Assembly: GCA_002455335.1 (NCBI GenBank) | Contig: DKKP01000180.1 | Coordinates: forward strand, 796 to 8,362 | From: Anaerolineales bacterium UBA6663 | GTDB lineage: Bacteria > Chloroflexota > Anaerolineae > Anaerolineales > UBA6663 | DNA length: 7,567 nucleotides | Direction of reading: 5' to 3' | Shown here: in pieces, positions 1-5,673 of the stretch | How positions within the stretch are numbered: the stretch's first letter is position 1 | How the letters are laid out: each line of letters opens with the position of its first letter | Notes under the pieces: model-generated | The model's input: the letters and a program-made list of their open reading frames with translations, nothing else | The model's database searches: none | What the model was told of the DNA's origin: nothing | Program-made: the position numbers and the translations under genes

Positions 1-212
1 CGGATCGCCTCGATCGCGTCGTAGCTGTGGTCAGGCGTCGGCAGCGGGTTGATCAGGCGCTCGGCCCGGATCGCCTCGATCGCGTCGTAGCTATGGTCGC
101 CCTGAACGACAAGGCGCTCGGCCCGCATGGCCTCGATGGCGTCGTAGCTGTGATCGGGCGTGGGCAGCGGGTTGATCAGGCGTTCGGCCCGGATCGCCTC
201 GATCGCGTCATA
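1..212 (-). repeat. In-frame tandem repeat array, 66/57/66-bp units
   Basis: Units begin at 1, 67, 124 and 190. The first three are 66, 57 and 66 bp long. Units 1-66 and 124-189 match at about 59 of 66 positions. The 57-bp unit lacks 9 bp and has a different tail. The fourth unit, nearest the membrane segment, keeps only the core, to about 212. All lengths are multiples of three, so the reading frame is preserved. The array probably continues past the left edge. Confidence 0.9.
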
Positions 213-455
213 GGCGTGCAGCATCGGATCGGCGCTGCCTGGCTCGACGCGTTCAGGCGCTGTCACGCGTATCGGGACCGTCTGGATCAGGGCGCTCCCG
301 GCGATGATCAGGGCTCCCACGAGCAGTATCAAAAGAAACTCGAACAGCAGCTTGTGTGAGGCCACCCAATCCCAGCCTGGGTGGTGCACACCGCCGCCAT
401 GCGGTGTGCTGAGCACCGGGTTGTGCTCGACGTGGAAGAGATGACGCCGTCGCAT
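1..455 (-). CDS. Membrane-anchored tandem-repeat protein, unrecognised family (5' part; continues beyond left edge)
   Basis: The frame is open from an ATG at 455 to the window edge, giving 151 complete codons and no stop, so the C-terminus is missing. The start is supported by AAAGGAG six bases upstream. The protein begins with a short basic, His-containing segment (MRRRHLFHVEH). One strongly hydrophobic stretch at about residues 36-58 reads as a membrane anchor with the N-terminus inside. From about residue 80 the chain consists of repeats with the core SYDAIEAIRAER. Long units end in LINPLPTPDH (22 residues) and a shorter one in LVVQGDH (19 residues). The core looks like an amphipathic helix and the Pro-rich tails like linkers. 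No family is recognised. A role as an envelope scaffold or binding protein is only an inference. The opposite strand carries a 110-residue open frame that is a shadow of the repeats. Confidence 0.8.
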   Translation of the reverse strand, partial: MRRRHLFHVEHNPVLSTPHGGGVHHPGWDWVASHKLLFEFLLILLVGALIIAGSALIQTVPIRVTAPERVEPGSADPMLHAYDAIEAIRAERLINPLPTPDHSYDAIEAMRAERLVVQGDHSYDAIEAIRAERLINPLPTPDHSYDAIEAI

Positions 456-461
456 GGTTGA

Positions 462-468
462 CTCCTTT
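462..468 (-). promoter_or_regulatory. Ribosome binding site of the repeat-protein gene
   Basis: On the minus strand AAAGGAG stands six bases before the ATG at 455. It is the clearest Shine-Dalgarno sequence among the minus-strand genes here and fixes the start of a gene whose end is not in the window. Confidence 0.75.
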
Positions 469-861
469 CACGTGCCGAAGCCAGTGCACGACCATCGATT
501 TCCCACGCATGGCCAGACGCTGCACGCCGGCCACCTCTCAGACTAGCACGTTGCGCATCGACAGGACAGTGGCATTGCGCGTCTGCGGAACAGCCGACCG
601 GCGCGCACGCCCACCTGGCGCGTGGGCAAGCACGCATGGATGGGCAAGCCGGCTGAGGGTCTCCACTCGCAAGATTCGCGGACAGAATCAAGAGCTGGAG
701 ACGCCCGACGCTTAGGACCCCGGTTGCCCGTGCATACCCAGGCGCGCGCCGGATCAGTCAAGCGCCTCTGGAGCCAACGGCGACCCTTCGGCGCCGAGGA
801 AGGGGCACCTTATCTTCGTTTCCGCTGGCCGCCCTTACAAATCGGACAGGGGCTATCCGAC
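469..861. other. Intergenic stretch without a convincing gene
   Basis: Open frames exist on both strands, but none has a good ribosome site, a recognisable domain or a sensible composition, and several run into the neighbouring genes in another frame. Small structures are present: GCCCAC and GTGGGC as 6-bp inverted arms around 610-630, and a direct repeat TGGGCAAGC nearby. TCGGA and TCCGA arms lie at about 843-860. The repeat-protein promoter must lie here or further upstream on the minus strand, but no good -35/-10 pair stands out. Confidence 0.5.
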
Positions 862-890
862 TTGACGCCAACAGAGACCGGCCCTAAATT
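862..890 (+). promoter_or_regulatory. Sigma-70-type promoter of the ZIP transporter gene
   Basis: TTGACG (862-867) is followed after exactly 17 bases by TAAATT (885-890), matching the consensus at 5/6 and 4/6 positions. Transcription would start near 897, leaving a leader of about 30 bases before the ATG at 927. The first palindrome (888-903) covers the end of the -10 box and the predicted start point. Confidence 0.6.
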
Positions 891-924
891 TACCTATGTA
901 AATATCGTCATTTATCAAGGTAAA
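888..924 (+). promoter_or_regulatory. Paired palindromic operator-like sites in front of the ZIP gene
   Basis: Two 14-bp sequences fit TTTAyCwAkGTAAA: TTTACCTATGTAAA at 889-902 and TTTATCAAGGTAAA at 911-924. The first extends to a perfect palindrome with ATTTAC/GTAAAT arms (888-903). Their starts are 22 bp apart, about two helical turns, so bound proteins would sit on the same face of the DNA. Site 1 overlaps the -10 box and start point, and site 2 covers the AAGG ribosome site. This is the expected layout of a repressor. A metal-sensing regulator (DtxR/MntR or Fur/Zur type) is a guess from the downstream gene; no regulator gene is visible here. Confidence 0.5.
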
Positions 925-926
925 CA

Positions 927-1661
927 ATGGATCAAACGCTTTCGATATTCCTGCTTGCTTTGGGCACAGCCCTGGCCACCGGCCTCGGCGCGCTACCCTT
1001 TTTGTGGATGCGCAACCCATCGCCGCGCTGGATCGGGGTGGCCAACGCCCTCGCCGCGGGCCTGATGATCGGCGCGAGCGTTTCGTTGGTGCTCGAAGGC
1101 CAGCACTCCAGTCTGCCGGCAACGCTGATCGGTGTCGGGCTTGGCATGGCCTTCATCCTGATCACGCGCAAGGTCCTGCCCGATCACGACGAACTCTCCA
1201 TCGGCGGCATGAAGGGCCTCAGCGCCCGGCGTGCGCTGCTGCTCTTCCTGGTCATGACCATCCACTCCTTCGCCGAGGGCGTTGGCGTCGGCGTGGCGTT
1301 TGGCGGCGGTCAGGCGATCGGCCTGATGATCGCGATCGCCATCGCCGTGCACAACATCCCCGAGGGCCTGGCGATCAGCCTGACGATGGTGCCGCGTGGC
1401 ACGCCGGTCTGGAAGGCCGCGCTCTACAGCATCGCCTCGAGCCTGCCTCAGCCGTTGATGGCCGTGCCGGCGTACTGGTTCGTCGAGCAGTTCCGCCCGG
1501 CGCTGCCCGTCGGGCTGGGGTTCGCCGCCGGGGCCATGATCTGGATGGTCTTCAGTGAACTGCTCCCCGAATCGCTCAAAGAGAGCCACAACGCGCGTCT
1601 CACGTATGGCGTGACGACTCTGGCGACGTTCGCGATGCTCGCTTTCACCTTCATGCTTTAG
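927..1661 (+). CDS. ZIP-family divalent metal transporter
   Basis: This 244-residue inner-membrane protein has the length and pattern of bacterial ZIP (ZupT/GufA-like) carriers, which import zinc or related divalent ions. It is largely hydrophobic, with a first membrane segment at residues 4-27. The two signature metal-site helices are visible: HSFAEG (H113, E117) and HNIPEG (H142, N143, E146). A later helix reads AGAMIWMVFSELLPE (about 201-215), also typical of the family. The charged loop at 81-101 (RKVLPDHDEL and following) fits the usual cytoplasmic loop. The first signature normally reads HNxPEG, so here Asn is replaced by Ser and Pro by Ala. The start has AAGG six bases upstream. The gene stands alone, with its own promoter and operator-like sites, and ends just before a strong stem-loop. 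Metal specificity cannot be read from the sequence. Confidence 0.9.
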   Translation: MDQTLSIFLLALGTALATGLGALPFLWMRNPSPRWIGVANALAAGLMIGASVSLVLEGQHSSLPATLIGVGLGMAFILITRKVLPDHDELSIGGMKGLSARRALLLFLVMTIHSFAEGVGVGVAFGGGQAIGLMIAIAIAVHNIPEGLAISLTMVPRGTPVWKAALYSIASSLPQPLMAVPAYWFVEQFRPALPVGLGFAAGAMIWMVFSELLPESLKESHNARLTYGVTTLATFAMLAFTFML

Positions 1662-1673
1662 GCTATACCACGA

Positions 1674-1728
1674 CGCGACACCAAACGGGCTCGACCGGCA
1701 AGATCGGTCGAGCCCGTTTGGTGTCGCG
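1674..1728. terminator. Long perfect stem-loop between convergent genes, probable bidirectional terminator
   Basis: A 24-bp perfect inverted repeat (1674-1697 with 1705-1728) encloses a 7-base loop. It starts 12 bases after the ZIP stop and ends 16 bases before the stop of the converging hydrolase gene. Neither side has a T-tract, so it is not a textbook intrinsic terminator. It may instead block read-through in both directions or protect mRNA 3' ends. Confidence 0.75.
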
Positions 1729-1744
1729 CACCCGAGCCCGACGC

Positions 1745-4384
1745 TCAGCGGGCGGATTCGTTGTCGAACGTGCCGATCCGCACGCCGATATCGGAGACCA
1801 GGTCCGTGACCGTAAGCGTCAGGCGGCCCTGGGCATCCACGGTCTTCATCTCCTCGCGCGCCACACCCACCTGACAGGTCGGCGGCTGGCCCGAGCACAG
1901 ATCCCACCACGCGACGGGCAGCCGCGCGCCGGCCGGCAGATCGTGGATCACCAGGGTGGCCGTGATCGGCTGCTGCGACGCGCCGTTGACGACGGCCTTC
2001 CAGGTATGCGCCGCGTGATCGATCCACAACACGGCGCGGCCGGCCTCCATTTGGACCTGGCCAACGACCCGCAGCGCCGAGTCTGAGGGTTCCACCTGCG
2101 CACCGCGCCAGCTGCCCGCGTTGAGCCTCACATCTGCGATAAAGGCTTGATAGCGGCCAAAGAGCGGATACAGATCGTTCTGCTCGATCAGGTCTGAAAA
2201 CCAGAACAGTTCGTGCAAGGCGCCTGGCGCAAGCTGCGCGAACAGTTGCTTGTGCAGCCAGACGCCATTGACGTCACGCGCCAGCGCCGGATCGAGCTCC
2301 TGTTCGCTGCCGGGTTGTGTCAACCCGCTCTCGCCCCGCATCACGGGTATCGAGAGACCGGCGTCTGCTGCAGCCGCGCTATGGGCAAGATGGAAGAACG
2401 CCGAGTCGTCCCGCATCAGCGCCAGATAGCAATCGCGCTCGTCGCCGCAGCGTCGCACCAGATCCGGGTCGCTGAAGTCGCCTGGCTGTAGAAAAGATGT
2501 GTCGACGTAAGCGTGGAAGTCGGCGTAGTCGAGCTCGGCGTATTGCGGCAGGCCCCAGAACTCGGCAACCGGGAACGAGTGCCAGAACGACGTCGTGACC
2601 AGATGGCGATTGGGATCGGCCGTATGCACCGCGCGCGCAAACGCGTTAGCAAGGTCGTAGTGGTTGCCATTGAACGGATCGCCCTCGTTGAGCAGTTCCC
2701 ACGAATGCACGGCTGTCGAGTAGCCCCAGCGCGCCGTGAGGTAACGCCAGAAGTACGCCTGCAGTCGGCGCACCTTGGTCTCTTGCCCGGGCCAGCCGTA
2801 GAAGTTGGCATCATCGCGCTCGTCCGCGATCGAGCCGTCGGCGCGGATGAGCCCGAGGAGCGGATCCTGCTTTTCGAGCACGACAAGCTTGAGCGTCAGG
2901 CTATGGGCTGCAGCACGCTCGAGGATGACATCCCAGCGCCAGGCGGCCGCGGGGTCGAAGCTCAGGTGAGTGTTGAGGTTGCCGTGCGCCAGGTGGTTGG
3001 GGCCATCCACGCGATCGCTGATGTGCACCGAATCGATATAGGCGGCGCCCGACGCGGCGTTCTCGAGCGCGAGCGTCAGGAACACGCTGCCATCGAGCAC
3101 GACATCCTCTGGAAGTGTGAAGGATGCCGTGTACGTGGCCCAATCGCCGTCGCCCGACCAGTGAGGCGTGAGATACCGGCCTGACGCGTCGAAACCCGCG
3201 CACTGCTCCATCGGCCAGAACCCGAGATGCGCAGCGAGCCCAAAGGGTTGGGCCGGATCGCGCGGCGAGGTGACATCGACCAGCCGGGCGTGGATGGTGA
3301 TGTCGTAGGCGCGCGCGCCGAAGAACACGGGGCGAGGCGCCTCGCCAAACCCCTGAAAGATGCACGGAGAGGTGGCCTCAGCGGAAAGCCGGGCAGAGAC
3401 ATCCTCGCCAGGCGCCGCCTGATCCCAATCCAACTCGGCGTTCGTCCAGGCCGCCCACTGGTCGAGCCCGCGGCTAAAGACGCCTGTCGCGCTCAACCAC
3501 GAACGAACAACAGTGACGCCACCGGCGCTGAAACGGGCAAAGGACTCGTCCACCCGTGTGTCGGCGCCGAGGCCGGCCTGAAAACCAGCCACGACGAATG
3601 GCGTTCCGTCGGAGTACTCGAAGTATCGCGGGTCGGAGTCGCTGACACGGACGAACCCATGTTGACCGTCTCGCTGCGGCCCGGCTGTGAAGGCGAGGCT
3701 TTCCGATTCGACCCAGGTCGTGCATGGCGCAACGCCAATCGCGCAGACCGACGCATCCTGCAATCGAAGACGCACCTGCCAACGACCGGGCGCAGTCGGC
3801 GCGAAGCGCACGCGCCAATCGGGCTCGCCGACGGGGTACAGGGCTTCGACGCCGCTGTCGTCGATATACGTCTCATAGGCCTGGTAGCGAAAGGCGGGCT
3901 GGACGATGGCGCGGCCCCAATCGCTTTCACCGGGTGGCAGGAACAGGCCCTCCACCGTGATCCCGACTCGGCCCTGCAGCCCGGGAGGTGGTTTGGGATC
4001 GTACGGGAAATCGGGCCGCGTCGCCGGCGACCCAAGCACGTTGAAAGCGAGCTCGACCCTGTCGTAGATCGAAACCTCGTCGATCGACAAAACCGGGCGG
4101 GTCAAAGCTGTGCGAAGATCGCCTGGGACTTGCCCCAAAGGTTCTGCGGCGCCGGCGGCCGTGGGCAGGTCGGAAGGAGTGGGTGCAACCGATGGCGCCG
4201 TCAGTTGCGTCGACTGAAGCGCAGGCGATGGAACGGCGTTGGAGGTTGCGGGCGTCGACGCGGGTGGTCGTACGGTGCAGGCCAGGAGCATCAGGCCGCC
4301 GAACAGCAGCCCGGCGCCCGACGACCACCGCCTGCTGGCGGCGCGCTGCCGCCGATGCGCCGCTATACTCCCCGACTGCGCCAT
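1745..4384 (-). CDS. Exported lipoprotein with DUF5060-like domain and clan GH-A-type glycoside hydrolase barrel
   Basis: This 879-residue protein is probably a lipid-anchored polysaccharide hydrolase outside the cell. Residues 1-35 form a basic then hydrophobic signal ending in the lipobox LLAC, with C36 as the lipidation site. A Pro/Ser/Thr/Ala-rich linker follows to about 86. Residues 92-236 resemble the immunoglobulin-like DUF5060 domain (YDRVELAFNV; PDWRVRFAPTAPGRW). The barrel begins at about 243 and is interrupted at about 320-460 by a beta-rich segment like a carbohydrate-binding module (ending YIDSVHI). It resumes with the acid/base motif WELLNEG (N566, E567), FHAY (H624) and the nucleophile candidate RGESG (E685), in the order and spacing of clan GH-A. 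A beta-rich C-terminal domain runs from about 765. The eight non-lipobox cysteines fall into four close pairs. The open frame extends upstream to 4696, but that part lies inside plsY and is not coding. The chosen ATG has no clear ribosome site and lies 5 bases after the plsY stop. The substrate is unknown. Confidence 0.85.
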   Translation of the reverse strand: MAQSGSIAAHRRQRAASRRWSSGAGLLFGGLMLLACTVRPPASTPATSNAVPSPALQSTQLTAPSVAPTPSDLPTAAGAAEPLGQVPGDLRTALTRPVLSIDEVSIYDRVELAFNVLGSPATRPDFPYDPKPPPGLQGRVGITVEGLFLPPGESDWGRAIVQPAFRYQAYETYIDDSGVEALYPVGEPDWRVRFAPTAPGRWQVRLRLQDASVCAIGVAPCTTWVESESLAFTAGPQRDGQHGFVRVSDSDPRYFEYSDGTPFVVAGFQAGLGADTRVDESFARFSAGGVTVVRSWLSATGVFSRGLDQWAAWTNAELDWDQAAPGEDVSARLSAEATSPCIFQGFGEAPRPVFFGARAYDITIHARLVDVTSPRDPAQPFGLAAHLGFWPMEQCAGFDASGRYLTPHWSGDGDWATYTASFTLPEDVVLDGSVFLTLALENAASGAAYIDSVHISDRVDGPNHLAHGNLNTHLSFDPAAAWRWDVILERAAAHSLTLKLVVLEKQDPLLGLIRADGSIADERDDANFYGWPGQETKVRRLQAYFWRYLTARWGYSTAVHSWELLNEGDPFNGNHYDLANAFARAVHTADPNRHLVTTSFWHSFPVAEFWGLPQYAELDYADFHAYVDTSFLQPGDFSDPDLVRRCGDERDCYLALMRDDSAFFHLAHSAAAADAGLSIPVMRGESGLTQPGSEQELDPALARDVNGVWLHKQLFAQLAPGALHELFWFSDLIEQNDLYPLFGRYQAFIADVRLNAGSWRGAQVEPSDSALRVVGQVQMEAGRAVLWIDHAAHTWKAVVNGASQQPITATLVIHDLPAGARLPVAWWDLCSGQPPTCQVGVAREEMKTVDAQGRLTLTVTDLVSDIGVRIGTFDNESAR

Positions 4385-4389
4385 CGCGC

Positions 4390-5025
4390 TCAGGTCGTGG
4401 CCCGCTTCTTCGCGCGGCGGCCGACCAGCCGCTCCTCGCCGCGCAGCAGCCTCCGGAAGTTTGGTCGCAGCGCCCAGGCGAGCAGCACGATCGAGCCAAT
4501 GCCATAGACGACGAAGATCGGGTCGAAGGCGCCCGGCAGCACCACCCAGGCCAAAATGGCGAACGCGACAGCCGTGGTAATGGCCACCGCGATCGTCGCA
4601 ACTGAGGCATAGCCGATGAAGTAAAGGATCACGGCGCCCAAGGCGATCAGGATCGGCCCGATCCAGGGCCAGAACGCCAGAGCAGCGCCAGCGCACGTGG
4701 CCCCGCCTGCCCCGCCCTTGAAGTTCAACCAGATCGGATAGTTGTGCCCGATGATGGCGGCCAAACCCGCCAGCACCATGGCCCAGGGCACGAGCGCGGG
4801 ATCGACAAGGCTTTGTGCAAGAAACACGGCCAGCGTGCCCTTGAAGATGTCCGAGAGCGCGGTCAGCAAACCAACCCAGAACCCGGCAGCGCGCATGGCG
4901 TTCGTGCCGCCCGTCCGGCCGCTCCCGACGGCGCGCACATCCTGGCCGGTGAACAGCCGAACCCAGACCAGGCCCGAAGGGAAAGAGCCCACCAGGTAAC
5001 CGAGCAACGTGGTCAAGATGATCAT
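4390..5025 (-). CDS. plsY: PlsY-family acyl-phosphate:glycerol-3-phosphate acyltransferase, with altered motifs
   Basis: PlsY moves an acyl group from acyl-phosphate to glycerol-3-phosphate, the first acylation of phospholipid synthesis, in the inner membrane. The 211-residue length and hydrophobic profile fit. Motif 1 is visible as GSFPSGL (S14, S17, R23). Motif 2 is GSGRTGGTNAMR (34-45), followed by D59 and K62-G63. Motif 3 is GHNYPIWLNFKGG (93-105), then AGGAT. The C-terminal RRLLRGEERL (E197) also matches. Against the usual GSGNxGATN and GGKGVAT, residue 37 is Arg instead of Asn and residue 106 is Ala instead of Lys. The start is the ATG at 5025 (MIILTTLLGY), which aligns with family N-termini; the frame is open to a further start at 5130, giving 35 extra non-hydrophobic residues. 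The hydrolase gene follows after 5 bases. It could be a divergent paralogue with another acceptor rather than the main PlsY. Confidence 0.85.
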   Translation of the reverse strand: MIILTTLLGYLVGSFPSGLVWVRLFTGQDVRAVGSGRTGGTNAMRAAGFWVGLLTALSDIFKGTLAVFLAQSLVDPALVPWAMVLAGLAAIIGHNYPIWLNFKGGAGGATCAGAALAFWPWIGPILIALGAVILYFIGYASVATIAVAITTAVAFAILAWVVLPGAFDPIFVVYGIGSIVLLAWALRPNFRRLLRGEERLVGRRAKKRATT

Positions 5026-5064
5026 TGGAAATACTCTTGAGGAACGGACATCGTGGTGATCCCC

Positions 5065-5093
5065 ATTGTCGACGGTAAACGGCCGGACGTGAA
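5065..5093 (-). promoter_or_regulatory. Possible promoter of the plsY-hydrolase pair
   Basis: On the minus strand TTCACG (5093-5088) and GACAAT (5070-5065) are 17 bases apart. Each matches the sigma-70 consensus at 4/6 positions. The predicted start is near 5058, leaving a leader of about 33 bases. The match is modest, and read-through from the peptidase gene is an alternative. Confidence 0.3.
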
Positions 5094-5121
5094 ATGAGCG
5101 CTGGCTAAGGACTCGGCCGTC

Positions 5122-5142
5122 GCAAACCACCCAATCGTTTGC
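5122..5142 (-). terminator. Small stem-loop downstream of the peptidase gene
   Basis: GCAAAC and GTTTGC form a 6-bp stem around a 9-base loop, starting 11 bases after the peptidase stop codon. The stem is short and lacks a T-tract, so it would be at most a weak or partial terminator between the peptidase and plsY. Confidence 0.25.
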
Positions 5143-5153
5143 AATGACGCAGA

Positions 5154-5570
5154 TCAGGCCTTTCGCATGTCCAACCAGTCGATCTCAACTTCGCTTGCGC
5201 CCTCGGGCGACAACAGAAAAGCCCTTCCCAGCCAGGAAGTTCCACCGGGCCATCGTGAACAGATCACGTAAGGGACGGGATAGCTGGCCTCGTCGACGTC
5301 CGTTGCAGAAGGAATAGGCGGGCCATTCGGGTGCGAGTGGTAGATGGCCACGATCTCGCGTCCTGCCTTTTCGATCGCGGTCATCGCTCGGATCTGGGCA
5401 GCCGGTTCCATCCGGTAAGCAGTCGGGCTGCGGAGCTCATTCGGGACGGGATACACAGCCTCGACCCGATCTGCGCAGCCTGCCAGAAAGCCACAGGCCT
5501 CCTCGGGCAATGCGCGCTCAAGAGCGCCGAGCACATCGGCCCAAAGATTGACGGGAAAGCCGAGCGACAT
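5154..5570 (-). CDS. JAMM/MPN+ (M67 family) metallopeptidase
   Basis: Counted from the ATG at 5570, the protein has 138 residues, about the size of stand-alone bacterial JAMM domains. These are zinc isopeptidases that cut after a ubiquitin-like C-terminus or process sulfur-carrier proteins. The full catalytic set is present: E24 in PEEACG, then H78 and H80 in HSHPNGPPIPSATD, with S88 and D91 in exact JAMM spacing (HxHx7Sx2D). No signal peptide is seen, so it is probably cytoplasmic. Three starts are possible: TTG at 5606, ATG at 5579 (GAGG eight bases upstream) and ATG at 5570. I choose 5570 because a good promoter overlaps the two upstream starts, and family members usually begin close to the PxEACG helix. 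The usual partners of bacterial JAMM genes (ThiS/MoaD-like carrier, E1-like enzyme, cysteine synthase) are not in the window, so its substrate is unknown. Confidence 0.9.
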   Translation of the reverse strand: MSLGFPVNLWADVLGALERALPEEACGFLAGCADRVEAVYPVPNELRSPTAYRMEPAAQIRAMTAIEKAGREIVAIYHSHPNGPPIPSATDVDEASYPVPYVICSRWPGGTSWLGRAFLLSPEGASEVEIDWLDMRKA

Positions 5571-5577
5571 TGCGCAC

Positions 5578-5606
5578 ATTATAGGGGCCTCGTAATCGCT
5601 CGCCAA
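5578..5606 (-). promoter_or_regulatory. Promoter of the JAMM peptidase, suggesting a leaderless mRNA
   Basis: On the minus strand TTGGCG (5606-5601), a 17-base spacer and a perfect TATAAT (5583-5578) are followed seven bases later by the ATG at 5570. Transcription would start at or within a base of that ATG. The TTG at 5606 is part of the -35 box and the ATG at 5579 overlaps the -10 box, so neither would be in the transcript. Confidence 0.6.
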
Positions 5607-5634
5607 CCCCTCAGCCTGGATTTATCTCGCCCGC

Positions 5635-5640
5635 TATAAT
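5635..5640 (+). promoter_or_regulatory. -10 element of the DUF3105-DUF305 operon
   Basis: A perfect TATAAT lies 33 bases before the ATG at 5674. The -35 region 16-18 bases upstream (around CAGCCT) matches the consensus poorly, so an activator or another sigma factor may help. It lies back to back with the peptidase promoter without overlapping it. Confidence 0.45.
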
Positions 5641-5673
5641 CAGGCCAAAAGAACGAGAAAAAGGATCTACTTC

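Noticed and set aside
1..212. CRISPR-like array
   Set aside because: The units are contiguous coding repeats without unique spacers, have a fixed codon phase, and lie in an open frame with a start and ribosome site.
731..768. Minus-strand TTGACT with TATGCA as promoter of the repeat protein
   Set aside because: The spacing is about 19 bases, the -10 box is weak, and it would leave a leader of nearly 300 bases.
622..1065. 147-residue plus-strand open frame entering the ZIP gene
   Set aside because: It overlaps the promoter and operator-like sites, has no ribosome site, and its sequence resembles no protein domain.
993..2027. 344-residue open frame on the minus strand
   Set aside because: It is antisense to the ZIP gene and crosses the stem-loop into the hydrolase in the wrong frame; it is a shadow.
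3227..4507. 426-residue open frame on the plus strand
   Set aside because: It is antisense to the hydrolase, has low-complexity Arg/Gly composition and no domain, and is explained by GC-rich codon bias.
4385..4696. Upstream extension of the hydrolase frame (104 more residues)
   Set aside because: It lies within plsY in another frame, has no signal-like sequence, and the lipoprotein signal starts right after the ATG at 4384.
5075..5080. GTAAAC/GTTTAC half-site near the plsY promoter as a third copy of the ZIP operator
   Set aside because: Only one half matches; the other half of the palindrome is missing.
5580..5606. TTG start of the JAMM gene at 5606
   Set aside because: It coincides with a -35 box, has GAGGGG directly adjacent with no spacing, and adds residues that family members usually lack.
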